Source: Bosea beijingensis (lineage in GTDB: Bacteria > Pseudomonadota > Alphaproteobacteria > Rhizobiales > Beijerinckiaceae). From it: a stretch of DNA of 64,000 nucleotides. Location: contig NZ_CP132359.1 in the NCBI RefSeq assembly GCF_030758975.1, positions 3,137,366 to 3,201,365 of the forward strand, given 5' to 3'. The notes below the pieces were generated by a model. The model was given only the letters and a program-made list of their open reading frames with translations, searched no databases and was not told the origin of the DNA. Below are positions 1 to 7,660 of the stretch, in pieces; within the stretch, counting starts at the first letter, position 1; the number at the start of each line of letters is the position of its first letter. Made by a program: the position numbers and the translations under genes.

Positions 1-760
1 CCTTCGCATCGACATAGACGTGGCAGTTGCCGTCGAGATGGGCGAAGACCGGCACGCGCGCCTCGCTCTGGACGCGGGCCACGAGGCTCTTGCCGCCGCG
101 CGGCACGACGACGTCGATATTGCCGTTGAGCCCGGAAAGGATTTCGCCGACCGCGGCGCGGTCGCGCGTCGGCACGAGCTGGATCGCGTCGCCGGGCAGG
201 CCGGCGGCCTCCAGGCCCTCGCGCATCGCGGTGGCGATCTCGGTCGAGGAACGGAAGGAATCGGAGCCGGCGCGCAGGATCGCGGCATTGCCGCTCTTCA
301 AACAGAGAGCGCCGGCATCGGCCGTGACGTTCGGCCGGCTCTCGAAGATCACGGCGATGACGCCGAGCGGGGTCGCGACGCGCTCGAAGCGCAGGCCGTT
401 CGGCCGGGTCCATTCCGCCAGCACGCGGCCAAGCGGATCCGGCAGCTCGGCAACCTCGGCGACGGCGTCGGCGATAGCGGCGAGGCGTTTCTCGTCGAGG
501 GCGAGGCGGTCGATGAAGGAGCCGCTCAGGCCCGCCGCTTTGCCGTCGATGAGATCCTGCGCGTTGGCCGCCAGGATTTTTGCGCTGCGGGCGCGCAGCG
601 CATCGGCCATGGCGAGGAGGGCGGCGTTGCGCTGCTGGGCCGGGCTGAGCGCGACCTTGCGTGCGGCCGCACGGGAGCGCCGGCCGATATCCTGCATGAC
701 GCCGCCGATATCGGTGGCCTCGTTCGTCGCGATGATGCGCAATGCGCTGTCGCCGGTCAT
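1..760 (-). CDS. proA: Glutamate-5-semialdehyde dehydrogenase (gamma-glutamyl phosphate reductase), partial
   Basis: ProA reduces gamma-glutamyl phosphate to glutamate-5-semialdehyde with NADPH, the second step of proline synthesis in the cytoplasm. The complement from 760 reads [15 protein letters not shown] and continues through the family blocks [14 protein letters not shown] and [15 protein letters not shown] to [13 protein letters not shown] near the edge. About 253 codons are present out of a usual ~420. The C-terminal part with the catalytic cysteine lies left of the window. The gene is 48 bases downstream of proB on the same strand, so they form a proBA pair. The ATG at 760 is chosen because it is the first start after the proB stop that leaves a normal N-terminus; its ribosome site (GGAACGAG) is weak. 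Confidence 0.95.
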   Translation of the reverse strand, partial: MTGDSALRIIATNEATDIGGVMQDIGRRSRAAARKVALSPAQQRNAALLAMADALRARSAKILAANAQDLIDGKAAGLSGSFIDRLALDEKRLAAIADAVAEVAELPDPLGRVLAEWTRPNGLRFERVATPLGVIAVIFESRPNVTADAGALCLKSGNAAILRAGSDSFRSSTEIATAMREGLEAAGLPGDAIQLVPTRDRAAVGEILSGLNGNIDVVVPRGGKSLVARVQSEARVPVFAHLDGNCHVYVDAK

Positions 761-808
761 CTCGTTCCAGCCCAAGGTTTGCCGGCGATGGCCGGCCCGT
801 GAGAAAGC

Positions 809-1933
809 TTAGCCTAGCCCGAGCGCCATGTCGTCCCGGTGGATCATCTCGGCGCGGCCGGGATAGCCGAGCACGGTCTCGATATCGCGCGAGGCCTTGC
901 CGAGCACCAAGGCGGCCTCGGAGGCGTCGTAGGCGACGAGGCCGCGGCCGAGCAATTGCCCCTCGGGGTCGCGGATCAGCACGGCATCGCCGCGCGCGAA
1001 CTCGCCCTCGATCCGGGTGACGCCGACCGGCAGCAGGCTCGCGCCGCCGCGGAGCGCACGGGCCGCGCCGGCATCGAGATGCAGCGTGCCGCGCGGCTCC
1101 AGCGAGCCGGCGATCCAGGTCTTGCGGGCGGTGGCGGGCGTCGAGGCGGTGAGGAACCAGGTGCAGCGACCGCCCTCGGCGACGCTGGCCAGCGGGTTCT
1201 TGGCGCGCCCGTCGGCGATCAGCATATGGGTGCCGCCGGCCGCCGCGATCTTGCCGGCCTCGATCTTGGTGCGCATGCCGCCGCGCGAGAGCTCGGAGGC
1301 CGCGCCACCGGCCATGGCGTCGATCTCCGGCGTGATGCGCTCCACCACTGGAATATGCCGCGCGCTCGGATCCTTGGCGGGCGGGGCCGTATAGAGGCCG
1401 TCGATATCCGAGAACAGCACCAGCAGGTCGGCGCCGGCCATGGTCGCGACGCGGGCGGCGAGCCGGTCATTGTCGCCATAGCGGATCTCGGTGGTGGCGA
1501 CCGTGTCGTTCTCGTTGATGACGGGGATGGCGCGCAGGTCGAGCAGGCGGCCGAGCGTCGCGCGCGCGTTGAGGTAGCGGCGCCGCTGCTCGGTATCGGC
1601 CAGCGTCAGCAGCACTTGCCCGGCGGTGAGGCCATGGGCGCCGAGCGCTTCGGCCCAGTTGCGGGCGAGCGCGATCTGGCCGACGGCGGCGGCGGCCTGG
1701 CTCTCCTCCAGGCGCAAGGGGCCGGAGGGCAGGCCGAGCACGGTGCGCCCGAGCGCGATCGCGCCGGAGGAGACGACGAGCACGTCGGCACCGCGCTGGT
1801 GCAGGTCGGCGAGATCCTCGGCCAGCGCCGCGAGCCAGGCATGGCGCAGGCGGCCGCGGCCGCGGTCAACCAGCAGGCTGGAGCCGACCTTGACAACGAT
1901 GCGGCGGAAATCGGAGAGCTGGGGCGTCTTCAC
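809..1933 (-). CDS. proB: Glutamate 5-kinase with PUA domain
   Basis: ProB phosphorylates glutamate to gamma-glutamyl phosphate, the first and feedback-regulated step of proline synthesis. The protein opens with the amino-acid-kinase motif [14 protein letters not shown], carries [18 protein letters not shown] and [13 protein letters not shown], and ends in a PUA domain (last ~90 residues, [25 protein letters not shown]). From the GTG at 1933 it is 374 residues, the family length. The frame stays open upstream to ATGs at 1999 and 2047, but that sequence ([14 protein letters not shown]) does not look like ProB. No candidate start has a good Shine-Dalgarno, so the exact start is uncertain. It is followed by proA. 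Confidence 0.93.
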   Translation of the reverse strand: MKTPQLSDFRRIVVKVGSSLLVDRGRGRLRHAWLAALAEDLADLHQRGADVLVVSSGAIALGRTVLGLPSGPLRLEESQAAAAVGQIALARNWAEALGAHGLTAGQVLLTLADTEQRRRYLNARATLGRLLDLRAIPVINENDTVATTEIRYGDNDRLAARVATMAGADLLVLFSDIDGLYTAPPAKDPSARHIPVVERITPEIDAMAGGAASELSRGGMRTKIEAGKIAAAGGTHMLIADGRAKNPLASVAEGGRCTWFLTASTPATARKTWIAGSLEPRGTLHLDAGAARALRGGASLLPVGVTRIEGEFARGDAVLIRDPEGQLLGRGLVAYDASEAALVLGKASRDIETVLGYPGRAEMIHRDDMALGLG

Positions 1934-2277
1934 GGGGAGCACGACGTTGTTGCTGCAGTCGTCCTGCCTGTTGGGGAAAATGCCGCGCTTGTAAAGCATA
2001 GAGCTGCTTTTCTCGCCCCAAAGTCGCCCGTCATGGGTGGTTTGCATTGACAGGGCAGGGCAGGCTGCCCATATGCAGACCCCGGCCCGCCCGCCTGATG
2101 GGTGCCGATCCTGCCGTTCTCATGCGTTTGAAGCGTGCAGTATGCAGGACCTGCCGCCTGATAAGCGCTGGAAGCGGGGCTGCCGCGCGTCGATTTCGAT
2201 ACCAATCCGGCCGGATCTGGATTATCTCGCCCGCGCAGGCCGATGAACGCCCGTAACAACCCGAGAGAAGATCACCC
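1934..2277. other. Divergent intergenic region, proB / DUF6481 gene
   Basis: This 344-base stretch must hold the minus-strand promoter of proBA and the plus-strand promoter of the small gene at 2278. I see a short dyad (GGGCA-GGC-TGCCC around 2058-2070) and a purine-rich ribosome site GAGAGAAG just before 2278. I find no convincing -35/-10 pair, RNA gene or further coding region. If proB really starts at 1999 or 2047, the 5' part of this stretch is coding. Confidence 0.5.
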
Positions 2278-2652
2278 TTGAAGAACCCGAACGACCGCAG
2301 CTTTACCGACCGCCAGTCCAATTCCGCCAATGCCAAGAAGGCGCTGCTCGAGCGTTTCCAGGCCCGGCCGAAGGCCGACGACCCGGTGATGGTGCAGCGA
2401 CGCGAGGAGCGGGAAGCCATCGCCCAGGCTCGCGCCGAGCGCGAAGCCGAGAAGGCGAAGATCCGGGCCGAGAAGGAGCGCCTGGAAGCGATCGAGCGTG
2501 CGCGCATCGAGGAAGAGAAGCGCCAGGAAGAGATCGCCCGCGAAGCCGCCCGGAAGGCCGAGCAGGCCAAGCGCGACGCCGAGCGTCCGCGCAAGGTGCT
2601 GCTGGAAGCCGTGCAGTACATGCAGATGCGCACGGCCGGCAAGCGCCGCTGA
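2278..2652 (+). CDS. DUF6481 family protein, small charged coiled-coil protein
   Basis: This 124-residue cytoplasmic protein has no known function; I recognise it as the DUF6481 type common in Hyphomicrobiales. The N-terminus is polar (KNPNDRSFTDRQSNSANAKKALLERF). Residues ~40-105 are almost entirely Glu, Arg, Lys and Ala in a heptad-like pattern (REEREAIAQARAEREAEKAK), a long single helix or coiled coil. It ends VLLEAVQYMQMRTAGKRR. The start is TTG at 2278, placed 8 bases after GAGAGAAG. It is monocistronic, followed by a near-perfect palindrome (2663-2684) and a terminator (2720-2742). Confidence 0.8.
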   Translation: MKNPNDRSFTDRQSNSANAKKALLERFQARPKADDPVMVQRREEREAIAQARAEREAEKAKIRAEKERLEAIERARIEEEKRQEEIAREAARKAEQAKRDAERPRKVLLEAVQYMQMRTAGKRR

Positions 2653-2662
2653 AGCCTTTGCA

Positions 2663-2684
2663 GTTCGGCCTGTACAGGCCGGAC
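2663..2684. repeat. Near-perfect 22-base palindrome after the DUF6481 gene
   Basis: The core CGGCCTGTACAGGCCG (2666-2681) is a perfect 16-base palindrome. It extends to 22 bases with one mismatched pair (positions 2665/2682). It starts 10 bases after the stop codon at 2652. With no loop and no T-tract it is not a classical terminator; it could be a protein-binding site or a 3' end structure. Confidence 0.6.
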
Positions 2685-2719
2685 GCCAGGAATTTCCGCA
2701 TATCCTTGGAATGCGATTT

Positions 2720-2742
2720 GGGGCGCTGCGAGCGCCCCTTTT
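2720..2742 (+). terminator. Rho-independent terminator after the DUF6481 gene
   Basis: GGGGCGCT (2720-2727), loop GCG, AGCGCCCC (2731-2738), then TTTT (2739-2742). This perfect 8-bp GC-rich stem with a T-tract is the clearest intrinsic terminator in the window. It separates the DUF6481 gene from the sigma-factor module. Confidence 0.85.
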
Positions 2743-2935
2743 CATATCCGCTTAACCGCGATGACAGCGCTTGCCCCGGCCGACGGCTGAATTTCGGGCA
2801 AAAAACTCCTATCCGTTTCGTATCCAGCTATCGGCAAATCCGGATGTGCGGATTAATGTGCGCGTCGGGTTGAACCTTTTCCCCGCTCGCCGCGACAACC
2901 GGATGCGAGCCGGGATGCCTGGCCTTCGAGGGGCA

Positions 2936-3496
2936 ATGCATACGGAATCGGACGAGGATCTCGTCAAACGGATCGCCTCTGGCGACCGGCTCGCGATGAA
3001 GGTGCTGTTTTCGCGGCATCAGGTGCGGGTCTACCGTTTCGTGCTGCGGCTCGTCCGCGACGAGACGCTTGCCGAGGATGTGATCAGTGACGTGTTCATG
3101 GATCTGTGGCGACAGGCGGATCGGTTCGAGGCTCGTGCCTCGGTCTCGACCTGGCTGCTCGCCATCGCCCGGAACAAGGCCTGGTCGCTGCTGCGCAAGC
3201 GCCGCGATGCCGAGCTGGACGAGGATTATGCCGAAAGCCTCGAAGACGATGCGGACGGCCCCGAAGTGGTGCTGCAGAAGCAGGACAAGGGTCTCGCCAT
3301 CCGGGCCTGCCTCGAACGCCTCTCGGCCGAGCATCGCGAGGTCATCGACCTCGTCTACTACCACGAGACTTCCGTCGAGGAGGTCTCGCGGATCGTCGGG
3401 ATCCCCGAGAACACCGTCAAGACCCGGCTTTTCCACGCCCGCAAGAAGCTGGGCGAAATGCTCAAGGCAGCCGGCATCGACCGGGGCTGGCCGTAA
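2936..3496 (+). CDS. ECF-type RNA polymerase sigma factor
   Basis: This is a 186-residue extracytoplasmic-function sigma factor that redirects RNA polymerase when its anti-sigma is inactivated. Region 2 spans ~10-80 (LFSRHQVRVYRFVLRLVRDE, DVISDVFMDLWRQADRF, STWLLAIARNKAWSLLRKRR). Region 4 spans ~120-178 (LERLSAEHREVIDLVYYHET, SVEEVSRIVGIPENTVKTRL, FHARKKL). ATG 2936 is chosen because GAGGGG lies just upstream and it gives family length; in-frame ATGs at 2903 and 2915 would only add low-complexity residues. The next gene on the strand, 48 bases on, is a one-helix membrane protein with the layout of its anti-sigma, followed by an S8 peptidase. Confidence 0.93.
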   Translation: MHTESDEDLVKRIASGDRLAMKVLFSRHQVRVYRFVLRLVRDETLAEDVISDVFMDLWRQADRFEARASVSTWLLAIARNKAWSLLRKRRDAELDEDYAESLEDDADGPEVVLQKQDKGLAIRACLERLSAEHREVIDLVYYHETSVEEVSRIVGIPENTVKTRLFHARKKLGEMLKAAGIDRGWP

Positions 3497-3544
3497 GGTT
3501 TTCGTTTTTAAGAGGCGCGGCCCTGCCGCCCAGGGAGTGGCGTG

Positions 3545-4237
3545 ATGAACGACAGCATCGCCAGCGATCCGAAGCGCCGCGAGCTCGAGGAGCTGCTGCC
3601 CTTCTATGCCAATGGCCGGATCTCGGACGCCGACAAGCGCCGCGTCGAGACCGCGCTCGCCGTCGATGCCGAGCTGTCCGCCCGGCTCGATCTGATCCGC
3701 GACGACATGGCCGAGACGGTCCTGCTCAACGAGAGCCTCGGGGCGGCGTCGCCGCGAGCCCTCGAAAAGCTGATGGCCGGCATCGAGGCCGAAGCCCGTC
3801 CGGTGCCTCTTCTAGCCCGAGCCCAGGAGAACAGCCGCGGGCTGCTCGGGTGGCTCGGCGGGCTTCTGGCTGCGCAGACGCCGCGCCGACTGGCCTATGC
3901 CAGCGCCGCCGCGCTCGCGCTGATCGTTCTGCAGGGCGTCGCGATCACCGGCCTTGCGCTGCGCGATGGCGGCCCGGGCTTCCAGACCGCCTCGGCCCCC
4001 GGTGCCCGGCCGTCGGAAAGCTATGTGCTGCTGAGCTTCTCGCCGGAGGCGAGGGCCGGCGAGATCGCCTCCTTCTTCAAGCGCTTCGATGCCTCGGTGG
4101 TCGACGGCCCGCGCGCCAACGGCTTCTTCAAGGTCCGCGTTGGCGATGCTTCCCTCTCTTCCGCCCAGCTCGATGCGATCGCGGCGCGGATGAAGGGCGA
4201 GAGCGCCATCGTCAGCTTCGTCGCGCCGGCGCCGTGA
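3545..4237 (+). CDS. Probable anti-sigma factor, single-pass membrane protein
   Basis: A 230-residue protein with three parts. The cytoplasmic N-terminal ~80 residues (RRELEELLPFYANGRISDAD, KRRVETALAVDAELSARL) match the fold pattern of anti-sigma domains but lack the zinc His/Cys residues. One membrane helix follows (~116-138, LAYASAAALALIVLQGVAI). A periplasmic domain occupies ~159-228. Position right after the ECF sigma gene supports an anti-sigma role. The periplasmic domain has the same beta-alpha-beta-beta-alpha-beta order as the prodomain of the S8 peptidase encoded next (see findings). ATG 3545 is preferred over GTG 3542 because AGGGAG sits 7 bases upstream of it. Confidence 0.8.
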   Translation: MNDSIASDPKRRELEELLPFYANGRISDADKRRVETALAVDAELSARLDLIRDDMAETVLLNESLGAASPRALEKLMAGIEAEARPVPLLARAQENSRGLLGWLGGLLAAQTPRRLAYASAAALALIVLQGVAITGLALRDGGPGFQTASAPGARPSESYVLLSFSPEARAGEIASFFKRFDASVVDGPRANGFFKVRVGDASLSSAQLDAIAARMKGESAIVSFVAPAP

Positions 4238-4298
4238 TCCGGCTGGCGCGGTTCTTGGGCGCCATGGCATGATGTCGTCGTCGCAGGAGGGTCAGGCC

Positions 4299-5780
4299 AT
4301 GCTGCCGTCCCCGTTCGCCCGCCGGAAATCCACGCTTCGGTGCCTCGTCGGCGCCGGCCTTGTCGCATGCGCGCTTGCGCTCGCGCCGGGGCTGGCCTTC
4401 GCGCAGCCCGCGGGCGGAACCGGCGACGGCAAGCGTATCGCGCCGACGACGAGCCCGCAGCAACCCTCAGCCGGCGGTACCAACCGCTCGATGCGCGTGC
4501 CGCCCGGCTCCTGGCTGCAGCCACGGACCCAGCGCAGCATCGTGCCGGCCATGGACGAGAACCGCTTCGTGCCCGACGAGGTGCTGTTCGAGCTCGCGCC
4601 CAATGTCGAGGCCGAAGCCGTTCTGCGCCGTTATGGCGCGACATTGATCGCCAGCCAGCGCTTCGAGCTCGCCGGTGTCACCATCATCCGGGCGAAGCTC
4701 GAGGCCGGGCGCGATCTGCGCGCCGTGCTGACCGCTATGGCCGACGACACCAGCATCGCCGGGGCACAACCGAATTTCCTCTTCGAACTGCAACAGGATT
4801 CGCTCTCCGGCCCCGGCACGCCGGCCGGTGCGTCCACCGCATCGTCGGACGCGAGCACGCCTGCGCCGACCCAGGGCCTGCGGCTGGCCGACCCCGCGAC
4901 GGCGGCGCGCGGCAACGCGGCGGTGCGGCGCATCCTGCCGCCGCAATATGTGGTCGAGAAGCTGCGTCTCAGCGAAGCGCGCAAGCTGGCGCAGGGGCGC
5001 AATATCCGGGTCGGCCTGATCGATTCCGGCGTCGACATGGAGCATCCCGAGATCCGGGGCTCGGTCCTCGGCTATCTCGATGCCGTCGACGGGCTGGCGA
5101 CGCCGCATGCGCACGGCACCTCGATGGCGACGGCGATCGTCGCCCATGGCGAACTGCAGGGCATTGCCCCGGCCGCCCGCCTGATCGTCGCCCGTGCGTT
5201 CGGCGGCCCGCAGGCGGCTTCCGCCAACGGCAAGTCGTTCCAGATCCTCACCGCGCTCGAATGGATCGTCCAGCAGCGTGCCAAGGTGATCAATCTGAGC
5301 TTCGCCGGCCCGCAGGATCGCCTGCTCTCCAAGGCGCTGGCCGGCGCGAAGGAGCGCGGTATCATCACCGTCGCCGCCGCCGGCAATGGCGGCGCCCGCT
5401 CGGCGCCGCTGTATCCCGGTGCCGATCCCAGCGTGATCGCGGTGACCGCGACCGATGCCGAGGACAAGGTCTTCAGCGATGCCAATCGCGGCTCCTACGT
5501 CGCGATCGCGGCGCCGGGCGTCGACGTGCTGACGGCGGAGCCCGGCGGACGCTATGCCTTCACCTCCGGCACCTCGATCGCCGCCGCCCATGTCACGGCG
5601 CTGGTCGCGCTCCTGCTCGAAAAGCAGCCGGAGCTCGATACCGACAGCGCGCGCCGGGTGCTTGCCGAAAGCGCGACCGATCTCGGTTCGCGCGGGCGGG
5701 ACCCGGTCTATGGTGCGGGCCGGATCGACCCGCCTGCGGCGCTCGCCCGCGTGCTGCCGGTCGCGACGGCGCGGCCCTGA
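4299..5780 (+). CDS. Secreted S8 (subtilisin-like) serine peptidase
   Basis: A 493-residue exported peptidase. Residues 12-35 form a signal peptide ending GLAFA|QPAGG. A prodomain of the fervidolysin type lies at ~92-163 (PDEVLFELAPNVEAEAVLRR to TSIAGAQPNF), followed by a Ser/Thr/Pro/Ala linker. The catalytic domain starts at ~235. The triad is Asp242 (GLIDSGVDMEHP), His272 (AHGTSMATA) and Ser426 (SGTSIAAAHVTA), with oxyanion Asn363 (AAAGNGG), so it should be active. ATG 4299 is preceded by AGGAGG at 8 bases; the upstream ATG at 4269 has no such site. It lies 61 bases after the anti-sigma gene and probably shares its operon. Confidence 0.92.
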   Translation: MLPSPFARRKSTLRCLVGAGLVACALALAPGLAFAQPAGGTGDGKRIAPTTSPQQPSAGGTNRSMRVPPGSWLQPRTQRSIVPAMDENRFVPDEVLFELAPNVEAEAVLRRYGATLIASQRFELAGVTIIRAKLEAGRDLRAVLTAMADDTSIAGAQPNFLFELQQDSLSGPGTPAGASTASSDASTPAPTQGLRLADPATAARGNAAVRRILPPQYVVEKLRLSEARKLAQGRNIRVGLIDSGVDMEHPEIRGSVLGYLDAVDGLATPHAHGTSMATAIVAHGELQGIAPAARLIVARAFGGPQAASANGKSFQILTALEWIVQQRAKVINLSFAGPQDRLLSKALAGAKERGIITVAAAGNGGARSAPLYPGADPSVIAVTATDAEDKVFSDANRGSYVAIAAPGVDVLTAEPGGRYAFTSGTSIAAAHVTALVALLLEKQPELDTDSARRVLAESATDLGSRGRDPVYGAGRIDPPAALARVLPVATARP

Positions 5781-5827
5781 GGGGCAAGCGGGCTTGACCT
5801 TCGCCCTCGCATCGGCCTGATGGCGCG

Positions 5828-6982
5828 ATGCCGCGCCCGAAACTCCTTTTCGTCGCCACCGAGGACTGGTTCTTCGCCTCGCATTTCCTGCCGATGGCGC
5901 GGGCCGCGCGCGAGCTCGGCTTCGACGTCGCGGTGATCGCGCGCGAACGCAACCACCGGCATGTGATCGAGGCGACAGGCGCCCGCCTGATCGGGCTGGA
6001 GGCGGAGCGGCGCAGCCTCGATCCGCGGGCGCTGTTCAAGCAGGTCGCGGCGCTGAAGCGCCTGATCGCGGCGGAGAAGCCCGACATCCTGCACTGCATC
6101 GCGCTGAAGCCGATCGCGCTCGCCGGGCTCGCGGGCAAGCTGGCCGGGGTCGAGCGCCGCGTCTATGCGCTGACCGGGCTTGGCTTCCTCGGCGCGAAGC
6201 AGGGCGCGCTCGCCGCGATGGCGCGCTTCGCGGCGATCACCTGGCTGCGCGGCGCCATCGACGGGCCACAGGTCCGCTTCCTGTTCGAGAATCCCGACGA
6301 TCCGGTGACGCTCGGGCTCGATCCCCAGGACGCCGCGAAGGTCGCGATCGTCGGCGGGGCCGGCGTCGACCCGCTGATCCTGATGCCCTCGCCAATGCCG
6401 GCGGCGCCGCCGCTCAAAGTCGCGCTGGTCGCGCGCATGCTCTGGTCGAAGGGTGTCGATCTCGCCGTCGAGGCGGTGAGGCTAGCGCGGGCCGAGGGCG
6501 CCAAGGTCTCGCTGACCATCCATGGCGCGCCGGACCCGTCCAATCCCAAGGCAATCCCCGAGGCGACGCTGAAGGAATGGGCGGCGCGGCCGGGCATCAC
6601 CTGGGCCGGGCCGACGCGCGACATCGAGGGTGTCTGGAAGGCGCATCATCTCTGCGTCCTGCCCTCGCGCGGCGGCGAGGGGCTGCCGCGTACGATCCTG
6701 GAAGCTGCGGCTTGCGGACGGGCGATCCTGACCACGGATGTGCCGGGCTGCCGCAGCTTCGTCCGCGACGGACAGGACGGCATGGTCGTTCCGGCCGATG
6801 ATGCGGCGGCGCTGGCCCGGGCGCTCGTCGCCCTCGCCGGAGCGCCGCGCCTCGCGGAGCGCATGGGCGAGAGCGCGCGTGCGCGCCTGCTCGACGGTCA
6901 TACCGAGCGCGACGTGATGAACGGCGTGAAGGCACTCTATCTCGGCCTGCTCGGCCGCGCCGCGCCCGAGGCCGCGGCATGA
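5828..6982 (+). CDS. Glycosyltransferase family 4
   Basis: A 384-residue GT-B glycosyltransferase that likely transfers an activated sugar during polysaccharide or LPS assembly. The acceptor-side N-terminal half (KLLFVATEDWFFASHFLPMA, DILHCIALKPIALAG) resembles WbpX/WbaZ-type GT4 proteins. The donor half carries KVALVARMLWSKGVDLAVEA, LCVLPSRGGEGLPRTILEAA (the E-x7-E region) and GRAILTTDVPGC. There are no membrane segments. Its stop overlaps the next gene by 4 bases (ATGA at 6979-6982), so the two are translationally coupled. No other surface-sugar genes are nearby, so the product cannot be named. Confidence 0.88.
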   Translation: MPRPKLLFVATEDWFFASHFLPMARAARELGFDVAVIARERNHRHVIEATGARLIGLEAERRSLDPRALFKQVAALKRLIAAEKPDILHCIALKPIALAGLAGKLAGVERRVYALTGLGFLGAKQGALAAMARFAAITWLRGAIDGPQVRFLFENPDDPVTLGLDPQDAAKVAIVGGAGVDPLILMPSPMPAAPPLKVALVARMLWSKGVDLAVEAVRLARAEGAKVSLTIHGAPDPSNPKAIPEATLKEWAARPGITWAGPTRDIEGVWKAHHLCVLPSRGGEGLPRTILEAAACGRAILTTDVPGCRSFVRDGQDGMVVPADDAAALARALVALAGAPRLAERMGESARARLLDGHTERDVMNGVKALYLGLLGRAAPEAAA

Positions 6983-7638
6983 GCGGCGAGGCCGTCCTCG
7001 ACCGCGAGGTCTTTATCCGCACGCATACGCGGCTGCTGCCGGTGCCGCATGCGCCGGAGATTTTGCTGCATGTCGCCGAAGAGGCGACGGAGCTCTGGCA
7101 GAAGACCGAGGACGAGCTCGCCGTGATCGGCCTGCCGCCGCCATTCTGGGCCTTCGCCTGGGCCGGCGGGCAGGCGCTGGCGCGCTATCTGCTCGACCAT
7201 CCGCAGATTGTCGCGGGTCGGCGGATGCTGGATTTCGCCTCCGGTTCGGGGCTTGTGGCGATCGCGGCGGCGAAGGTTGGCGCTACGTCGGTCGAAGCCT
7301 GCGATATCGATGCTTTCGCAGCGGCGGCGATCGGCATCAATGCCGCAGCCAACGGGATCGCGGTGACACCGCGTTGCGATGATCTGATCGGCCGCGACGA
7401 AGGCTGGGACGTCGTCTGTGCCGGCGATGTCTGCTACGAGCGCGAGATGGCCGAGCGTGTCATCGACTGGCTGTCCGGGCTGTCGGTGCGGGGCGCGACG
7501 GTGCTGATCGGCGATCCCGGCCGCAGCTATCTGCCGCGCAAAAGGCTGGAAGCGCTCGCGACCTACGAGGTGCCGGTGACGCGCGCACTGGAGGATGCCG
7601 AGATCAAGCGCAGTTCGGTCTGGCGGCTCGCCGGGTAG
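6979..7638 (+). CDS. SAM-dependent methyltransferase, ETFB lysine methyltransferase-like
   Basis: A 219-residue class I methyltransferase. The N-terminal LPPPFWAFAWAGGQALARYL is the signature of the Nnt1/METTL20 branch. The SAM-binding motif I is MLDFASGSGLVAIAAAKVGA, motif II is VEACDIDAFA, and the post-motif is WDVVCAGDVCYE. Homologues methylate lysines of the electron-transfer flavoprotein beta subunit, or ribosomal protein L11-like targets; which applies here is not visible. It overlaps the glycosyltransferase stop by 4 bases. It ends 22 bases from the convergent chemoreceptor gene. Confidence 0.87.
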   Translation: MSGEAVLDREVFIRTHTRLLPVPHAPEILLHVAEEATELWQKTEDELAVIGLPPPFWAFAWAGGQALARYLLDHPQIVAGRRMLDFASGSGLVAIAAAKVGATSVEACDIDAFAAAAIGINAAANGIAVTPRCDDLIGRDEGWDVVCAGDVCYEREMAERVIDWLSGLSVRGATVLIGDPGRSYLPRKRLEALATYEVPVTRALEDAEIKRSSVWRLAG

Positions 7639-7660
7639 GCGCGCCGCCAATCGGGGTTAA

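Noticed and set aside
2860..2935. ECF-type autoregulatory promoter (TTGAACC...) before the sigma gene
   Set aside because: A GAACC is present, but there is no matching -10 at 16-18 bases. I could not support it.
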